Source of the DNA: an uncultured Oscillospiraceae bacterium
GTDB lineage: Bacteria; Bacillota; Clostridia; Oscillospirales; Oscillospiraceae
Direction: 5' to 3'
DNA: 46,726 bases
Assembly (NCBI GenBank): GCA_947632175.1
Contig: CANROC010000020.1
Coordinates: 1-46,726, forward strand
Shown here: one piece after another, positions 7,354 through 15,823 of the stretch
Numbering within the stretch: the stretch's first letter is position 1
Layout of the letters: every line of letters begins with the position of its first letter
Position numbers and translations under genes: made by a program
The notes under the pieces: model-generated
Seen by the model: only the letters and a program-made list of their open reading frames with translations
What the model was told of the DNA's origin: nothing
The model's database searches: none

Positions 7354-8072
7354 AATCCATCGTTCTCGCCGCCGGAAAGGGCACGCGCCTTGCCCAGGAG
7401 GGCATCGACCTGCCCAAGGCCATGCGTCTCGCCCTGGGCAAGCCCCTTTTGAGCTACGTCCTGGAGGCCCTGCCCACGGGTCCGGAGGACACCGTCATCG
7501 TAGTGGGCTACAAAAAGGACTACATCACCGCCGCTTTCCCCCAGTACGCCTTCGCCGAACAGACGGAGCAGCTGGGCACCGGCCACGCCGCGATGTGCGC
7601 CGTCCCGGCCCTGGGGGACTATACCGGCGACGTGCTCATCTGCTGCGGCGACATGCCCCTGGTCCAGGCGGAGACGTACGCCGCGCTGGCGGCGGAGCAC
7701 GAGCAAAGCGGCGCGGCCTGCACCGTCCTGTCCGGCGTCACCGACGAGCCCCTGCCCTTCGGCCGCGTCCTCCGGGACGCCTCCGGCGGCTTCGACCGCA
7801 TCGTGGAGGACCGGGACTGCACCCCGGAGCAGAAAAAGATCCGCGAGCTCAACTCCGGCATCCTCTGCGTAAGCTTCCCCAAAATGGCCTCCGCCCTCAC
7901 CGAGCTCAAAACCGACAACGCCCAGCACGAATACTACCTCACCGACCTCCCCGTCATCCTCAAATCCCGCGGCGAACAGGTCCGGGTCTGTTCCCTCCCC
8001 ATGGAGACCCAGCTCATCGGCGTCAACACCCCGGCGCAATTGGCCCAAGTGGAGGAGATTTTGAGGGGGTAA
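7350..8072 (+). CDS. GlmU-type nucleotidyltransferase lacking the acetyltransferase domain
   Basis: 240 residues. The pyrophosphorylase fold is marked by IVLAAGKGTRL at the N-terminus (family LAAGxGTRM), QLGTGHA near 71, GDMPL near 101, PFGRVLRD near 137 and NSGILCV near 171. This matches the uridyltransferase half of GlmU (GlcNAc-1-phosphate plus UTP to UDP-GlcNAc). The left-handed beta-helix acetyltransferase half, about 200 residues in standard GlmU, is absent and the frame ends in a normal stop. It may be a stand-alone sugar-phosphate nucleotidyltransferase with a different substrate. Overlap with prmA indicates one transcript. Confidence 0.85.
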   Translation: MKSIVLAAGKGTRLAQEGIDLPKAMRLALGKPLLSYVLEALPTGPEDTVIVVGYKKDYITAAFPQYAFAEQTEQLGTGHAAMCAVPALGDYTGDVLICCGDMPLVQAETYAALAAEHEQSGAACTVLSGVTDEPLPFGRVLRDASGGFDRIVEDRDCTPEQKKIRELNSGILCVSFPKMASALTELKTDNAQHEYYLTDLPVILKSRGEQVRVCSLPMETQLIGVNTPAQLAQVEEILRG

Positions 8073-8081
8073 GCATCTCGC

Positions 8082-8117
8082 GCGGCGGCGGGAAATGGCT
8101 TCGCCGCATTCTTTTGA
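8082..8117 (+). terminator. Possible terminator after the nucleotidyltransferase
   Basis: GCGGCG pairs with CGCCGC (8083-8107 region) and ATTCTTTT follows. It is the first hairpin after the stop at 8072 and lies at the edge of the repeat block, so it could also be part of that block. Confidence 0.4.
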
Positions 8118-8119
8118 TT

Positions 8120-9000
8120 TTCCCGCCCGCCCTAGCCTCCCCCTTGGGGGAGGCGGCGCAAAGCGCCGGAAGGGCCCGCCACGGCGTCACCACCCCTGCC
8201 GCCACGCGGCTGTCCCCGACCTGGGAGGGGCTAACGCGTCGGAGGCGGGTACCATTTGCCGAAACCGCTCTGTCATCCAACGCTCGCTTCCCCCCCTGCC
8301 CCCCTCCTACGAGGAGGGGGCCCTGAGACGGGGGCGGGCGCGGTTTGTCGGAACCTTTCCAATGTCGCAACCTCTTTTGCCCCTCCCTCCGGGAGGGGTG
8401 CCCGAGCGAAGCGATGGGCAGGGTGGGGGCGTCTATTTTACCGCTTGCGTTATCCGCCGTAGGGGTCGCCGTCCCCGGCGACCCGCCTATCGAAAATTGA
8501 CACGTCCCGAACACCGCCGTACGGGCCGCATCTCCGCGCCAAGAGCCGCCGCTGCGCGGCGGTTGCGCTCGTGATGCGCGTCTGCGGACGCAGCGCCCAC
8601 GGCGGCCCATGCCCCCGATAACCGGCATTTTCCGTTTTATCGGAACCGTTCCCGTCACGCAACGCGGGCTCGGGCGGACACATGGGTCCGCCCCTACGGG
8701 GGATGGGGAAAGTTGTCCCATTCAGCCAACACCGGAAATCATCGAAACGCGGGTCGCCGGGGACGGCGACCCCTACGGCGTAATTTGGGCGGATTCGCTT
8801 TACCGGAACCGCTCTGTCATCCTACGCTCGCTTCCCCCCTGCCCCCCTCCTACGAGGAGGGGGCTCCGGGACGGGGGCGGTGCGCGAATTTCCGGAACCG
8901 TTCCGACAACACACCCTGTAGGGGCCGCCACTCTTGGCGGCCCGCACGCAGTAAGTTCCGTTTACCGGAAGCGTCCGTTACGCTCCACGGGCTCGAATAC
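8120..9000. repeat. Block of GC-rich palindromic repeats in a gene-free stretch
   Basis: No gene is supported between 8073 and 9163. The stretch is built from modules that recur at 24.5-26.1 kb and 12.7 kb. Seen here: GGGTCGCC/GGCGACCC hairpins at about 8456-8486 and, reversed, 8748-8780; the GGGCGGAC/GTCCGCCC hairpin reversed at about 8670-8703; GGGCCGCC/GGCGGCCC at 8918-8944; two copies of a CTCCTACGAGGAGG palindrome module near 8275-8335 and 8825-8880; and a CCCACCCTGCCCATCGC module reversed at 8375-8432. The segment 8570-8780 is an inverted, diverged copy of the composite unit found three times downstream. Open frames across it are Arg/Pro/Gly-rich and have no ribosome binding sites. Confidence 0.85.
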
Positions 9001-9083
9001 CCCGCCGCCGCGGCGGCACGCCTTTTTCCGAAAAAGGGGTCAAGGGAAATAAGGTTGCGGCGCGTCGCGCCGCCTTTATAAAA

Positions 9084-9107
9084 AATTGCGCCGCAAAGCG
9101 GCGCAAC
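9084..9107 (-). terminator. Terminator of the XRE membrane regulator gene
   Basis: TTGCGCCGC pairs with GCGGCGCAA around AAA (9086-9106). On the minus strand it is followed by TTTTTTATAAAGG; on the plus strand by CATTTTTAAA, so it may work both ways. Confidence 0.75.
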
Positions 9108-9163
9108 ATTTTTAAAGCCCCGTCCTCGCAGGGCGGGGCAGGGGGGACAGCGAGGGTGGGGTA

Positions 9164-10039
9164 TCAGAGCGGTTTCCTCTTTTTCGCGACCAGCACCGTC
9201 ACGGTGACGGCGGCGGCGAGGAGGGGGAGGGAGGCGAGGCCGGTGAAGATGTTGAGGATGTTCATGATTTTCCCGATCTGGTAGGTGGGGGCGGCGGGCC
9301 GGATCGACAGCTTGCGGATGACAAGTCGCGAGACGGCGGGCAGGACAACGAGGCGCAAAGCCCACAGCCCCGCCGCCAGGGAGACGGTTTTGGCGTTCCG
9401 GGGCAGGACCGTCTGCCGGAAGGAGCGGACGGTCCAGAGGATCATCAACACATCCGCGACCAGCAGAGCGCCGGAGACCCAGGGCGCCGCCGGCGGGTCG
9501 GTTTTCAAAAGCTCCGGGTGCCAGAGGTAGGTAACAAGGTTGTTGGCGGCCAGGCCCATGGCCGCCGCCAGGAACGCCTCCGCCATCAGCACCACGCTCC
9601 ACACCGCCCACAGGGCCGGGCGCTTTTTGCACACGAGGCACAAGATCCCGGGCAGACACAGGGGCACGGTGAGGAACAAGATCCCAACCCCCGCCAGAAA
9701 CAGCCCCAGCAGGCTGGCCACGCCGGCGACGGTCAGGATGACGGTCCCCGCCAGCCTCGCCCCGGTCATGGGCCGGCTCCCGACGGCAACCGGCTCCGAC
9801 GGGACCGGCGCGGGCTCCGCCCTCTCCGGCGCTCTCTCCGGCGGCTTAGCCAGAATGAGCTCGTCCAGGCTCACCTCAAAAATCTCCGTGAGCCGCACCA
9901 GCTTCTCCAGCTCCGGCACCGAGGCGTCCGTTTCCCACTTGCTCACCGACTGGCGGGACACCTCCAGCCGTTCGGCCAGGGCGTCCTGGCTCATGCCCGC
10001 CCGCTGGCGCAGGCCGGCGATATTCGTTCCAAGGCTCAT
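9164..10039 (-). CDS. XRE-family helix-turn-helix regulator with a membrane domain
   Basis: 291 residues from the ATG at 10039, which has AGGAGG at good spacing; upstream in-frame starts lie inside the promoter. Residues 1-60 form an XRE HTH (LRQRAGMSQDALAERLEVSR then QSVSKWE). A Pro/Glu-rich linker (about 67-90) leads to at least five hydrophobic helices (about 93-280). This HTH-plus-membrane layout is common in Firmicutes and often senses membrane state or small molecules, though no specific role can be read here. It is monocistronic, just downstream of the pyrI terminator. Confidence 0.85.
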   Translation of the reverse strand: MSLGTNIAGLRQRAGMSQDALAERLEVSRQSVSKWETDASVPELEKLVRLTEIFEVSLDELILAKPPERAPERAEPAPVPSEPVAVGSRPMTGARLAGTVILTVAGVASLLGLFLAGVGILFLTVPLCLPGILCLVCKKRPALWAVWSVVLMAEAFLAAAMGLAANNLVTYLWHPELLKTDPPAAPWVSGALLVADVLMILWTVRSFRQTVLPRNAKTVSLAAGLWALRLVVLPAVSRLVIRKLSIRPAAPTYQIGKIMNILNIFTGLASLPLLAAAVTVTVLVAKKRKPL

Positions 10040-10061
10040 GAAAATGCCTCCTTTCGTTGAA

Positions 10062-10090
10062 ATCATACCAAAAAAGCGCCGGCTTGTCTG
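10062..10090 (-). promoter_or_regulatory. Promoter of the XRE membrane regulator
   Basis: Minus strand CAGACA (10090-10085), 17-base spacer, TATGAT (10067-10062) with TGG before the -10. The -35 and spacer overlap the pyrI terminator hairpin. Confidence 0.5.
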
Positions 10091-10104
10091 CAAACCGGCG
10101 CTTT
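10072..10104 (-). terminator. Terminator of the pyrE-B-I transcript
   Basis: On the minus strand AAAGCGCCGG pairs with CCGGCGCTTT around a 12-base loop, followed by further T. It lies about 40 bases after the pyrI stop. Confidence 0.85.
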
Positions 10105-10144
10105 GAACTTCCGCAACTGTCAGTTGCGGCGGGCATTTCTGGCC

Positions 10145-10561
10145 TTATTTCGCCTTCGTGTCGCAATAAATGCACCGATACACCCGGTTTTCCCGGTCGG
10201 TGAGCTTGAAGACGTGCTCGATCTCCTGCTCCACGGAGGTGATGCAGCGGGGGTTTCTGCACTTGATGACGCCGTGGATCTCCTCGGGAAGCTGGGGATG
10301 GCGTTTCTCCACACGCTGGCCGTTCTCAATGATATTGACGGTGATGTGGGGGTCGATGTAGCCCAGAAGGTCAAAGTTGAGGTCGATGACCTCGTTGACC
10401 TTCAAAATGTCCTTCTTCCCCAGCTTGCCGCTGGGGGCGTTTTTGATGAGCGCCACCTCGCACTCCAGCTTGTCGAGGCCCAGATAGCCGTAGAGCTCCA
10501 TGCCGCGCCCGGCGGGGATGTGGTCGATGACGATGCCGTCCACGATGGTACCGATGAGCAT
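10145..10561 (-). CDS. pyrI: Aspartate carbamoyltransferase regulatory subunit PyrI
   Basis: 138 residues, slightly shorter than the enterobacterial protein. The N-terminal allosteric domain carries VDGIVIDHIPAG (7-18). The C-terminal zinc site has all four cysteines: Cys101 and Cys106 (CX4C) and Cys130 and Cys133 (CX2C). PyrI binds ATP, CTP or UTP and joins catalytic PyrB trimers into the holoenzyme. Its ATG abuts the pyrB stop, so the subunits are co-expressed. Presence of PyrI means this aspartate transcarbamoylase is allosterically regulated, unlike the Bacillus enzyme. Confidence 0.96.
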   Translation of the reverse strand: MLIGTIVDGIVIDHIPAGRGMELYGYLGLDKLECEVALIKNAPSGKLGKKDILKVNEVIDLNFDLLGYIDPHITVNIIENGQRVEKRHPQLPEEIHGVIKCRNPRCITSVEQEIEHVFKLTDRENRVYRCIYCDTKAK

Positions 10562-11476
10562 TCACTCCACCTCCAAAAGCATCAAAATAAGGGCCATGCG
10601 GATGAATTTCCCGTTGAGGACCTGCCGGAAGTAGCACGCCCGGGGGTCAGAGTCAATGGCGACGGAAATCTCGTTGACCCGGGGCAGGGGGTGGAGGATG
10701 GACAGGTCCGGCTTTGCCGTGGTGAGCTTGTCCGGCGTCAAAATGTAGGTGTCCTTGAGCCGCACGTAGTCGGCCTCGGAGATGAACCGCTCGCGCTGGA
10801 CGCGGGTCATGTAGAGCACGTCCAGCTCAGGCATGGCCTCCTGCAGGGACTCCGTCTCCCGGTAGGTCACGTTTCGGGCCTTCAGGATATCGGTGCGGAC
10901 GTGCTCGGGGACGCGCAGCTCCTCCGGGGAGATGAGCACAAAGTCCACGCCCTCATACCGGCTCATGGCCCCGAGAAGACTGTGGACGGTGCGCCCGAAC
11001 TTGAGGTCCCCGCAGCATCCCACGGTCATGCGGTCGAGCCGCCCTTTCTCCCGCTTGATGGTCAGGAGGTCCGTCAGCGTCTGGGTGGGGTGGTTGTGGC
11101 CGCCGTCGCCAGCGTTGATGACCGGGATGGAGGCGTTCATGGCCGCCACCAGCGGCGCGCCCTCCTTGGGGTGGCGCATGGCGATGATGTCGGCGAAACA
11201 GCTGATGACCCGGGCGGTGTCCGCCACGCTCTCGCCCTTGGCGGCGGAGCTGGACTGCGCCTCGGAAAAGCCGATGACGGACCCGCCCAGCTCCAGCATG
11301 GCGCTTTCAAAGCTCAGGCGCGTGCGGGTGGAGGGCTCGTAGAAAAGCGTGGCGAGCTTTTTCCGGCGGCACTTCTCGGCGTATTTGTCGGGATCGGCGA
11401 TGATGTCCTCGGCCTTGGCGATGAGGGCGTCTATTTCCTCGACGCTGAGGTCCGCGATGTCGATCAAACTTCTCAT
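10562..11476 (-). CDS. pyrB: Aspartate carbamoyltransferase catalytic subunit PyrB
   Basis: 304 residues, full length. The carbamoyl phosphate-binding motif STRTRLSFE is at 49-57, followed by a KGES loop ([12 protein letters not shown], about 77-88), the HP(T/x)Q motif in [16 protein letters not shown], and the PLPRVNEI loop near the C-terminus. It condenses carbamoyl phosphate with aspartate, the first committed step of pyrimidine synthesis. Start ATG overlaps the pyrE stop by four bases and the stop abuts pyrI, giving pyrE-pyrB-pyrI. Confidence 0.97.
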   Translation of the reverse strand: MRSLIDIADLSVEEIDALIAKAEDIIADPDKYAEKCRRKKLATLFYEPSTRTRLSFESAMLELGGSVIGFSEAQSSSAAKGESVADTARVISCFADIIAMRHPKEGAPLVAAMNASIPVINAGDGGHNHPTQTLTDLLTIKREKGRLDRMTVGCCGDLKFGRTVHSLLGAMSRYEGVDFVLISPEELRVPEHVRTDILKARNVTYRETESLQEAMPELDVLYMTRVQRERFISEADYVRLKDTYILTPDKLTTAKPDLSILHPLPRVNEISVAIDSDPRACYFRQVLNGKFIRMALILMLLEVE

Positions 11477-12129
11477 TTCTTCGCTCCGTTCACGGCAAGG
11501 TAATTTTTGATGCGCCGGACGTTCTCCGCGTTCTCCGGCTTCTCCTCCAGGTACTCGATGATGTCCCAGACGTCCACCACGGAATAGACCGGGAAGCCGA
11601 ACTCCTCCTCGATCTCCTCCATGGCGCCCTTGTCGGTCTTGCCGCGCTCGCCCCGGTTGACCATGATGAGGCAGGCGGCGACCTTGGCGCCCTCCAATTG
11701 AGACAAGATCTCCATGCTCTCCCGGATGGCCGTCCCGGCGGTGATCACGTCCTCGGTGATGACGATCTCCTCCCCCGCTTGCGGCTTCCAGCCCACGATG
11801 GTGCCGCCCTCGCCGTGGTCCTTGGCCTCCTTGCGGTTAAAGCAGAAGGGCAGGTCGAGCCCGGCCCTTGCCAGCGCGGCGGCGGCGGACACGGCGATGG
11901 GGATGCCCTTGTAGGCCGGCCCGAAGAGGACGGTCCTTTTCATGCCCAGGTGCTCTAAATACGCCCGGGCGTAAAACTCCCCCAGTCTCATGATCTGCTC
12001 CCCGGTCTTGATGTCCCCGGCGTTGATGAAATAGGGGATCTTCCGCCCCGATTTGGCGGTGAAGTCCCCGAATTTCAGGACGCCCGCGGACTCCAGAAAT
12101 TCGATAAATTCGTGCTTGTAGGTTTCCAT
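11473..12129 (-). CDS. pyrE: Orotate phosphoribosyltransferase PyrE
   Basis: 218 residues. The PRPP-binding motif [14 protein letters not shown] is at 121-134, and [11 protein letters not shown] near 70-80 and the flexible [13 protein letters not shown] loop at 97-109 are also typical. It converts orotate and PRPP to orotidine 5'-phosphate. AGGAGG precedes the ATG. It is 30 bases after the HIT gene, so HIT, pyrE, pyrB and pyrI may share a transcript. Confidence 0.96.
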   Translation of the reverse strand: METYKHEFIEFLESAGVLKFGDFTAKSGRKIPYFINAGDIKTGEQIMRLGEFYARAYLEHLGMKRTVLFGPAYKGIPIAVSAAAALARAGLDLPFCFNRKEAKDHGEGGTIVGWKPQAGEEIVITEDVITAGTAIRESMEILSQLEGAKVAACLIMVNRGERGKTDKGAMEEIEEEFGFPVYSVVDVWDIIEYLEEKPENAENVRRIKNYLAVNGAKK

Positions 12130-12159
12130 ATGTTCATTCCTCCTGTGGATCGTTTTTAT

Positions 12160-12624
12160 CTAAATGAGCTTGTCCAATTCATCGCGGAGCCTTTGCTTCA
12201 TGTTCTCCAACTCCTCCGGCGCCGGGCGGTTGTCGTCGGCGTACATCTTCTCCATGGGGTACCACCAGACGGGCCCACGGCCGTTGTTGCCGCAGCTTTC
12301 GATGTCCCCGGACCTGCGCGGGAACAGGTGCCAGTGCAGGTGCGCGTCGCCCATCCCCAAAAGCTCGTAGTTCATCTTCTCCGCCCCAAATGCCCGGCTG
12401 ACCGCCTGGGCCACCAGGGTCATCTCCTCCAAGAATTTGGCCCGCTCATCCGGCTCTAAATGGAAGAGCTCCGTTTTCCCCTCGTGGTGCTTGTAGAGGA
12501 AGAGCGTGTACCCCCGGAAGTGCTGGTTGTCCCCAAGAACCACATACCCAGTCTCCAGCTCCCTCACAAAATAGGGGTTGGCGCCGTTTTTGATCTGCTC
12601 GATCCTGTCACAAATGAAGCACAT
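12160..12624 (-). CDS. HIT family nucleotide hydrolase/transferase
   Basis: 154 residues from ATG 12624, set by GGAGGG seven bases upstream; a longer frame to 12855 runs through the repeat pair and is rejected. The histidine triad is HLHWHLFPR (His95, His97, His99). Two N-terminal cysteines (MCFICDRI) are of the kind seen in zinc-binding HIT proteins. HIT enzymes hydrolyse or transfer nucleotides (AMP-lysine, Ap4A, GalT-like). The substrate is not evident. It is the first gene of the group ending with pyrI. Confidence 0.88.
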   Translation of the reverse strand: MCFICDRIEQIKNGANPYFVRELETGYVVLGDNQHFRGYTLFLYKHHEGKTELFHLEPDERAKFLEEMTLVAQAVSRAFGAEKMNYELLGMGDAHLHWHLFPRRSGDIESCGNNGRGPVWWYPMEKMYADDNRPAPEELENMKQRLRDELDKLI

Positions 12625-12701
12625 ATTTTTCCCTCCGGGTAGATATTTGCTGTCAAGACACATCCCTATACGGTTTCCAGTCACCAGACGTTTTGAATCT
12701 C

Positions 12702-12813
12702 GCCGTAGGGGCCGCCACTCTTGGCGGCCCGAAGGTAGGACGACAGAGCGGTCACCTTGAAACGGAAACACTCTCTCAACGGGGTCCGGGCCGCCAAGAG
12801 AGGCGGCCCCTAC
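12702..12813. repeat. Inverted pair of the GGGCCGCC palindrome module
   Basis: Two copies of the module, forward at 12702-12731 (GCCGTAGGGGCCGCCACTC then TTGGCGGCCCG) and reversed at 12786-12813 (loop AAGAGA instead of AAGAGT). They face each other about 55 bases apart in the gap between the HAD and HIT genes. The remainder of 12625-12851 holds no gene. Each copy is also internally self-complementary, so the pair could form either two small hairpins or one long stem. Confidence 0.85.
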
Positions 12814-12851
12814 AAAAATATGGTAGGATTTCCGCTTTTTTGAACACCCTG

Positions 12852-13496
12852 TCATTGCAAAAGGATTTCCTCCAGCTCCCCCAAATTTTCTGCCAGGTAT
12901 TTCGCCCCCGCTGTCTCCAGCTCCTCTCTCGTGCCGTAGCCCCAGAGGACGCCGACGGTATCGAGGCCGTTGGCTCCCGCGCCCTCCACGTCGTGGCGAC
13001 GGTCGCCCACCATGAGGGCGCGGGACGGGTCGGCGACGCCGGATTCCCGGAGGGCGCGGGCGACGACGGCGGATTTGGCGGCGCGGCGCTCGTCCATGGG
13101 CGCGCCGCAGAGGAGAGTGAAATATTTTGCCAGGTCAAAGCGCTCCATGATGCGTTTGGCGAACGCCTCCGGCTTGGAGGTGGCGAGAATCAGGGTCATC
13201 CCGGCCCCTCGCAGCCGCTCCAGCGTCCCCTCGATACCCGGATAGGGCACGTTCTCCATCCACCCCCGGGGCTCGAAGTATTCCCGGAACGCGGCGACGG
13301 CCTCCTCCATCCGGTCCTCCGGGATCGGGAAGCGCTCAAAGGACTCGTAGAGCGGCGGGCCGATGAAGAAGGTGAGCTCCTCCGGGTCCGCCTCGATGCC
13401 GAAGTGCTTGAGGGCGTGGGCGGCAGAGCGTGTGATGCCCTCCCTGGGGTCCGTGAGCGTCCCGTCCAGGTCGAAAAGGGCGAATTTTGCGCCCAT
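12852..13496 (-). CDS. HAD-family phosphatase, phosphoglycolate phosphatase-like
   Basis: 214 residues from ATG 13496, whose A overlaps the last base of the pyrF stop (TGATG). HAD motif I is FDLDGTLTD with Asp9 and Asp11; motif II is the ATSKPE segment (about 106-111); motif IV is MVGDRRHDV near 172-180. A helical cap between 15 and 80 is as in the Gph/PpaX group. Such enzymes remove phosphate from small metabolites. Tight coupling to pyrF suggests a nucleotide or sugar-phosphate clean-up role, but that is inference. Confidence 0.85.
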   Translation of the reverse strand: MGAKFALFDLDGTLTDPREGITRSAAHALKHFGIEADPEELTFFIGPPLYESFERFPIPEDRMEEAVAAFREYFEPRGWMENVPYPGIEGTLERLRGAGMTLILATSKPEAFAKRIMERFDLAKYFTLLCGAPMDERRAAKSAVVARALRESGVADPSRALMVGDRRHDVEGAGANGLDTVGVLWGYGTREELETAGAKYLAENLGELEEILLQ

Positions 13497-14194
13497 CAGC
13501 CCACAAACTCCCGGACGCACCGCATGTACGCCGCCTCCGGGTCGGGCGCGGCGGTGATGGGCCGGCCCACCACGATGTAGTCCGAGCCGATCTTGTTGGC
13601 CTCGGCGGGGGTCATGACCCGCTTCTGGTCACCCACATCCCCGTCGGCAAAGCGCACGCCGGGGGTGACGGTGACAAAGCCCGCGCCGCAGTTTTGATGG
13701 ACGACCTGCGCCTCCAGAGGCGAGCAGACCACGCCGTCCAGCCCCGCCGAGGCGGCGTTTTTGGCGTAGCGGATGACCGTGTCGGGCAGCTGTCCCCCGA
13801 TGCCCAGCTCCCCGCTCATCACGTCCTGGGAAATGCTGGTGAGCATGGTGACGGCGATGAGGATGGGCCGCGTGCCGTCCGGGCGCGTCAGGCCCTCCAC
13901 GGCGGCCTTCATCATCTCCACGCCCCCGCCGGCGTGGAGGTTCGTCATGTCCACGTCCAGGCGCGAGAGCACCGCCATGGCCTTTTTCACGGTGTTGGGG
14001 ATGTCGTGGAGCTTGAGGTCCAGGAAAATCTTGTGCCCCCGCTCCTTGATTTTCCGCACGATGTCCGGCCCCTCGGCGTAGTAAAGCTCCATGCCGATCT
14101 TCACAAAGGGCCGCGCGGTGCCGAATTTGTCCAGAAATTCCATTGTCTGCCTGGCGCTGGCAAAATCGCAGGCCACGATGACGTCCTTACCCAT
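13496..14194 (-). CDS. pyrF: Orotidine 5'-phosphate decarboxylase PyrF
   Basis: 232 residues from ATG 14194, which has GGAGGAG at good spacing. An ATG at 14209 lies inside that ribosome binding site and is less likely. The catalytic Asp-Lys-x-x-Asp array is [12 protein letters not shown] (Asp59, Lys61, Asp64) and the C-terminal phosphate loop is YIVVGRPIT. It makes UMP. The start overlaps the pyrD end by eight bases. Confidence 0.96.
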   Translation of the reverse strand: MGKDVIVACDFASARQTMEFLDKFGTARPFVKIGMELYYAEGPDIVRKIKERGHKIFLDLKLHDIPNTVKKAMAVLSRLDVDMTNLHAGGGVEMMKAAVEGLTRPDGTRPILIAVTMLTSISQDVMSGELGIGGQLPDTVIRYAKNAASAGLDGVVCSPLEAQVVHQNCGAGFVTVTPGVRFADGDVGDQKRVMTPAEANKIGSDYIVVGRPITAAPDPEAAYMRCVREFVG

Positions 14195-15104
14195 GATGCG
14201 CTCCTCCAATGATGTCCGTTAAATTTTCTATGTGAAGCCGCTCCATCACTTCGGGCAGCTCCTCCACGATCTTCTTGGAGGCCAAGGGGTCCACCAGGTT
14301 CGCGGCCCCCACCTCCACGGCTGCGGCGCCGGCCAGCATCATCTCAATGACGTCCTCGGCGGTGCTGACGCCGCCCATGCCGATGATGGGGACCTTCACG
14401 GCCTCATAGACCTGCCACACCATCCGCAGGGCCACCGGGAACACCGCGGGGCCCGAGAGGCCGCCGGTGACGTTGCGGATGACCGGCGCGCGGCGCTTGA
14501 GGTCGATGCGCATCCCCATCAGCGTATTGATGAGGCTGATGCCGTCCGCCCCGGCGTCCTCGCAGGCGCGGGCGATGGCGGCGATGTCGGTGACGTTGGG
14601 GGAGAGCTTCATGTAGACGGGCTTTGTGGTGACGGCCTTGACGGCACGCGTCACCTCGGCGGCGGACTTCGGATCCGTCCCGAAGCTCATGCCGCCGTTG
14701 TGGACGTTGGGGCAGGAGATGTTGACCTCGATGAGGCCCACGCCCTCCTCCCTGTCGATCCTCTCACAGCACTCGGCGTACTCGTCGATGGAGAAGCCGG
14801 AGATGTTGGCCACCACCGGCTTGTGGAAAATCTTCCGCAATTTGGGCAGCTCCTCGGAGATGACCTTGTCGATGCCGGGATTTTGAAGCCCCACGGCGTT
14901 GAGCATCCCGGAGGCCGTCTCCGCGATGCGGGGCGGCTCGTTGCCGAAGCGCGGCTCCCTCGTCGTGCCCTTGAAGGAGAAGGACCCGAGGCAGTTGATG
15001 TCATAATTTTCCGCGAACTCGACCCCGTACCCGAAGGTCCCGCTGGCGGGGATCACCGGGTTTGTGAGGGTAAGGCCGGAGAGCGTGACGGACGTGTTCA
15101 CCAT
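14187..15104 (-). CDS. pyrD: Dihydroorotate dehydrogenase B, catalytic subunit (PyrDB)
   Basis: 305 residues. FMN-binding TIM barrel with [11 protein letters not shown] near 128-138, where the catalytic base is Cys, the class 1B signature. Also [10 protein letters not shown] at 18-27 and the [10 protein letters not shown] phosphate loop near 247. Class 1B enzymes pair with PyrK, whose gene overlaps just upstream, and pass electrons to NAD+. The order pyrK-pyrD-pyrF is typical of Firmicutes. Confidence 0.96.
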   Translation of the reverse strand: MVNTSVTLSGLTLTNPVIPASGTFGYGVEFAENYDINCLGSFSFKGTTREPRFGNEPPRIAETASGMLNAVGLQNPGIDKVISEELPKLRKIFHKPVVANISGFSIDEYAECCERIDREEGVGLIEVNISCPNVHNGGMSFGTDPKSAAEVTRAVKAVTTKPVYMKLSPNVTDIAAIARACEDAGADGISLINTLMGMRIDLKRRAPVIRNVTGGLSGPAVFPVALRMVWQVYEAVKVPIIGMGGVSTAEDVIEMMLAGAAAVEVGAANLVDPLASKKIVEELPEVMERLHIENLTDIIGGAHHG

Positions 15105-15823
15105 GGCAGCTCCTCCTTCATAAACACCGGCCCGTCCTTACAGACGCGCTTGTGGCCGGTTTTCGTTTTGCAGGTACAGCCCATGCACGCCCCGAAACCG
15201 CAGCCCATGCGCTCCTCCAGGCTGAACTGGCCGGAGGTGACGGTTTTGGCGTAGACGGCCCTCAGCATGGGCTCCGGGCCGCAGGCGTAGAAGTAGGTAT
15301 AGGGCCTGTCCATGGCGTCGGTGACGAAGCCCTTTATCCCGTAAGACCCGTCGGCGGTGGTGACATAGACCTCCATACCGAGAGACTTGAACTCCTCCTC
15401 GTAGAAGACCTCATCCCTGGCGTTGAAGCCCAAAATCACGGCGGGCTTTTTCCCCTCCGCCAGGAGCGCTTTCGCCAGGGCGTAAAGCGGCGGGACCCCC
15501 GCTCCCCCGCCGATGAGTAAGGGTTTGTCCCCGGACGGGGCGGTGTCGTACCCGTTGCCAAGGCCTGTCAGGGTGTCGATGACAGCGCCGGGCGCAAGCT
15601 CCGCCATACACGCGGTGCCGTGGCCCACCACCTTATAGACAAGCGTGAGCCGCCCCGGCGCGAAGTCGCATACGGAGATGGGCCGGCGGAGATAGAATCC
15701 CTCCAGCTTCAGATTCACAAACTGCCCCGGCCGGATGCCCTCCGTGTCCCCGGAGAGGACCATTTCAAAGGTATTTTTGGCAATTTTCCGGTTGGAAACG
15801 ATCTCAAATCTCCCGTCAAACAT
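15098..15823 (-). CDS. pyrK: Dihydroorotate dehydrogenase B, electron transfer subunit PyrK
   Basis: 241 residues. FAD domain with RRPISVCDF (50-58), NAD domain with GGGAGVPPLYALAK near 107-120, and a C-terminal [2Fe-2S] site with Cys208, Cys213, Cys216 and Cys228 (CGFGACMGCTCK then VCKDGPVF). It relays electrons from PyrD's FMN to NAD+. It overlaps pyrC by eight bases and pyrD by seven, so translation is probably coupled. Confidence 0.96.
   Translation of the reverse strand: MFDGRFEIVSNRKIAKNTFEMVLSGDTEGIRPGQFVNLKLEGFYLRRPISVCDFAPGRLTLVYKVVGHGTACMAELAPGAVIDTLTGLGNGYDTAPSGDKPLLIGGGAGVPPLYALAKALLAEGKKPAVILGFNARDEVFYEEEFKSLGMEVYVTTADGSYGIKGFVTDAMDRPYTYFYACGPEPMLRAVYAKTVTSGQFSLEERMGCGFGACMGCTCKTKTGHKRVCKDGPVFMKEELPW

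Noticed and set aside
6735-8048. Long minus-strand open frame opposite prmA and the nucleotidyltransferase
   Set aside because: Composition-driven; both plus-strand genes there have clear motifs and coupling.
8095-9081. Several Arg/Pro-rich open frames in the repeat block
   Set aside because: They translate repeats (PRGRHSWRP, RRGRRPLRR strings), have no start signals, and the same peptides appear in both orientations.
12625-12855. N-terminal extension of the HIT protein
   Set aside because: The extension is encoded by the inverted repeat pair; the ATG at 12624 has a proper ribosome binding site.
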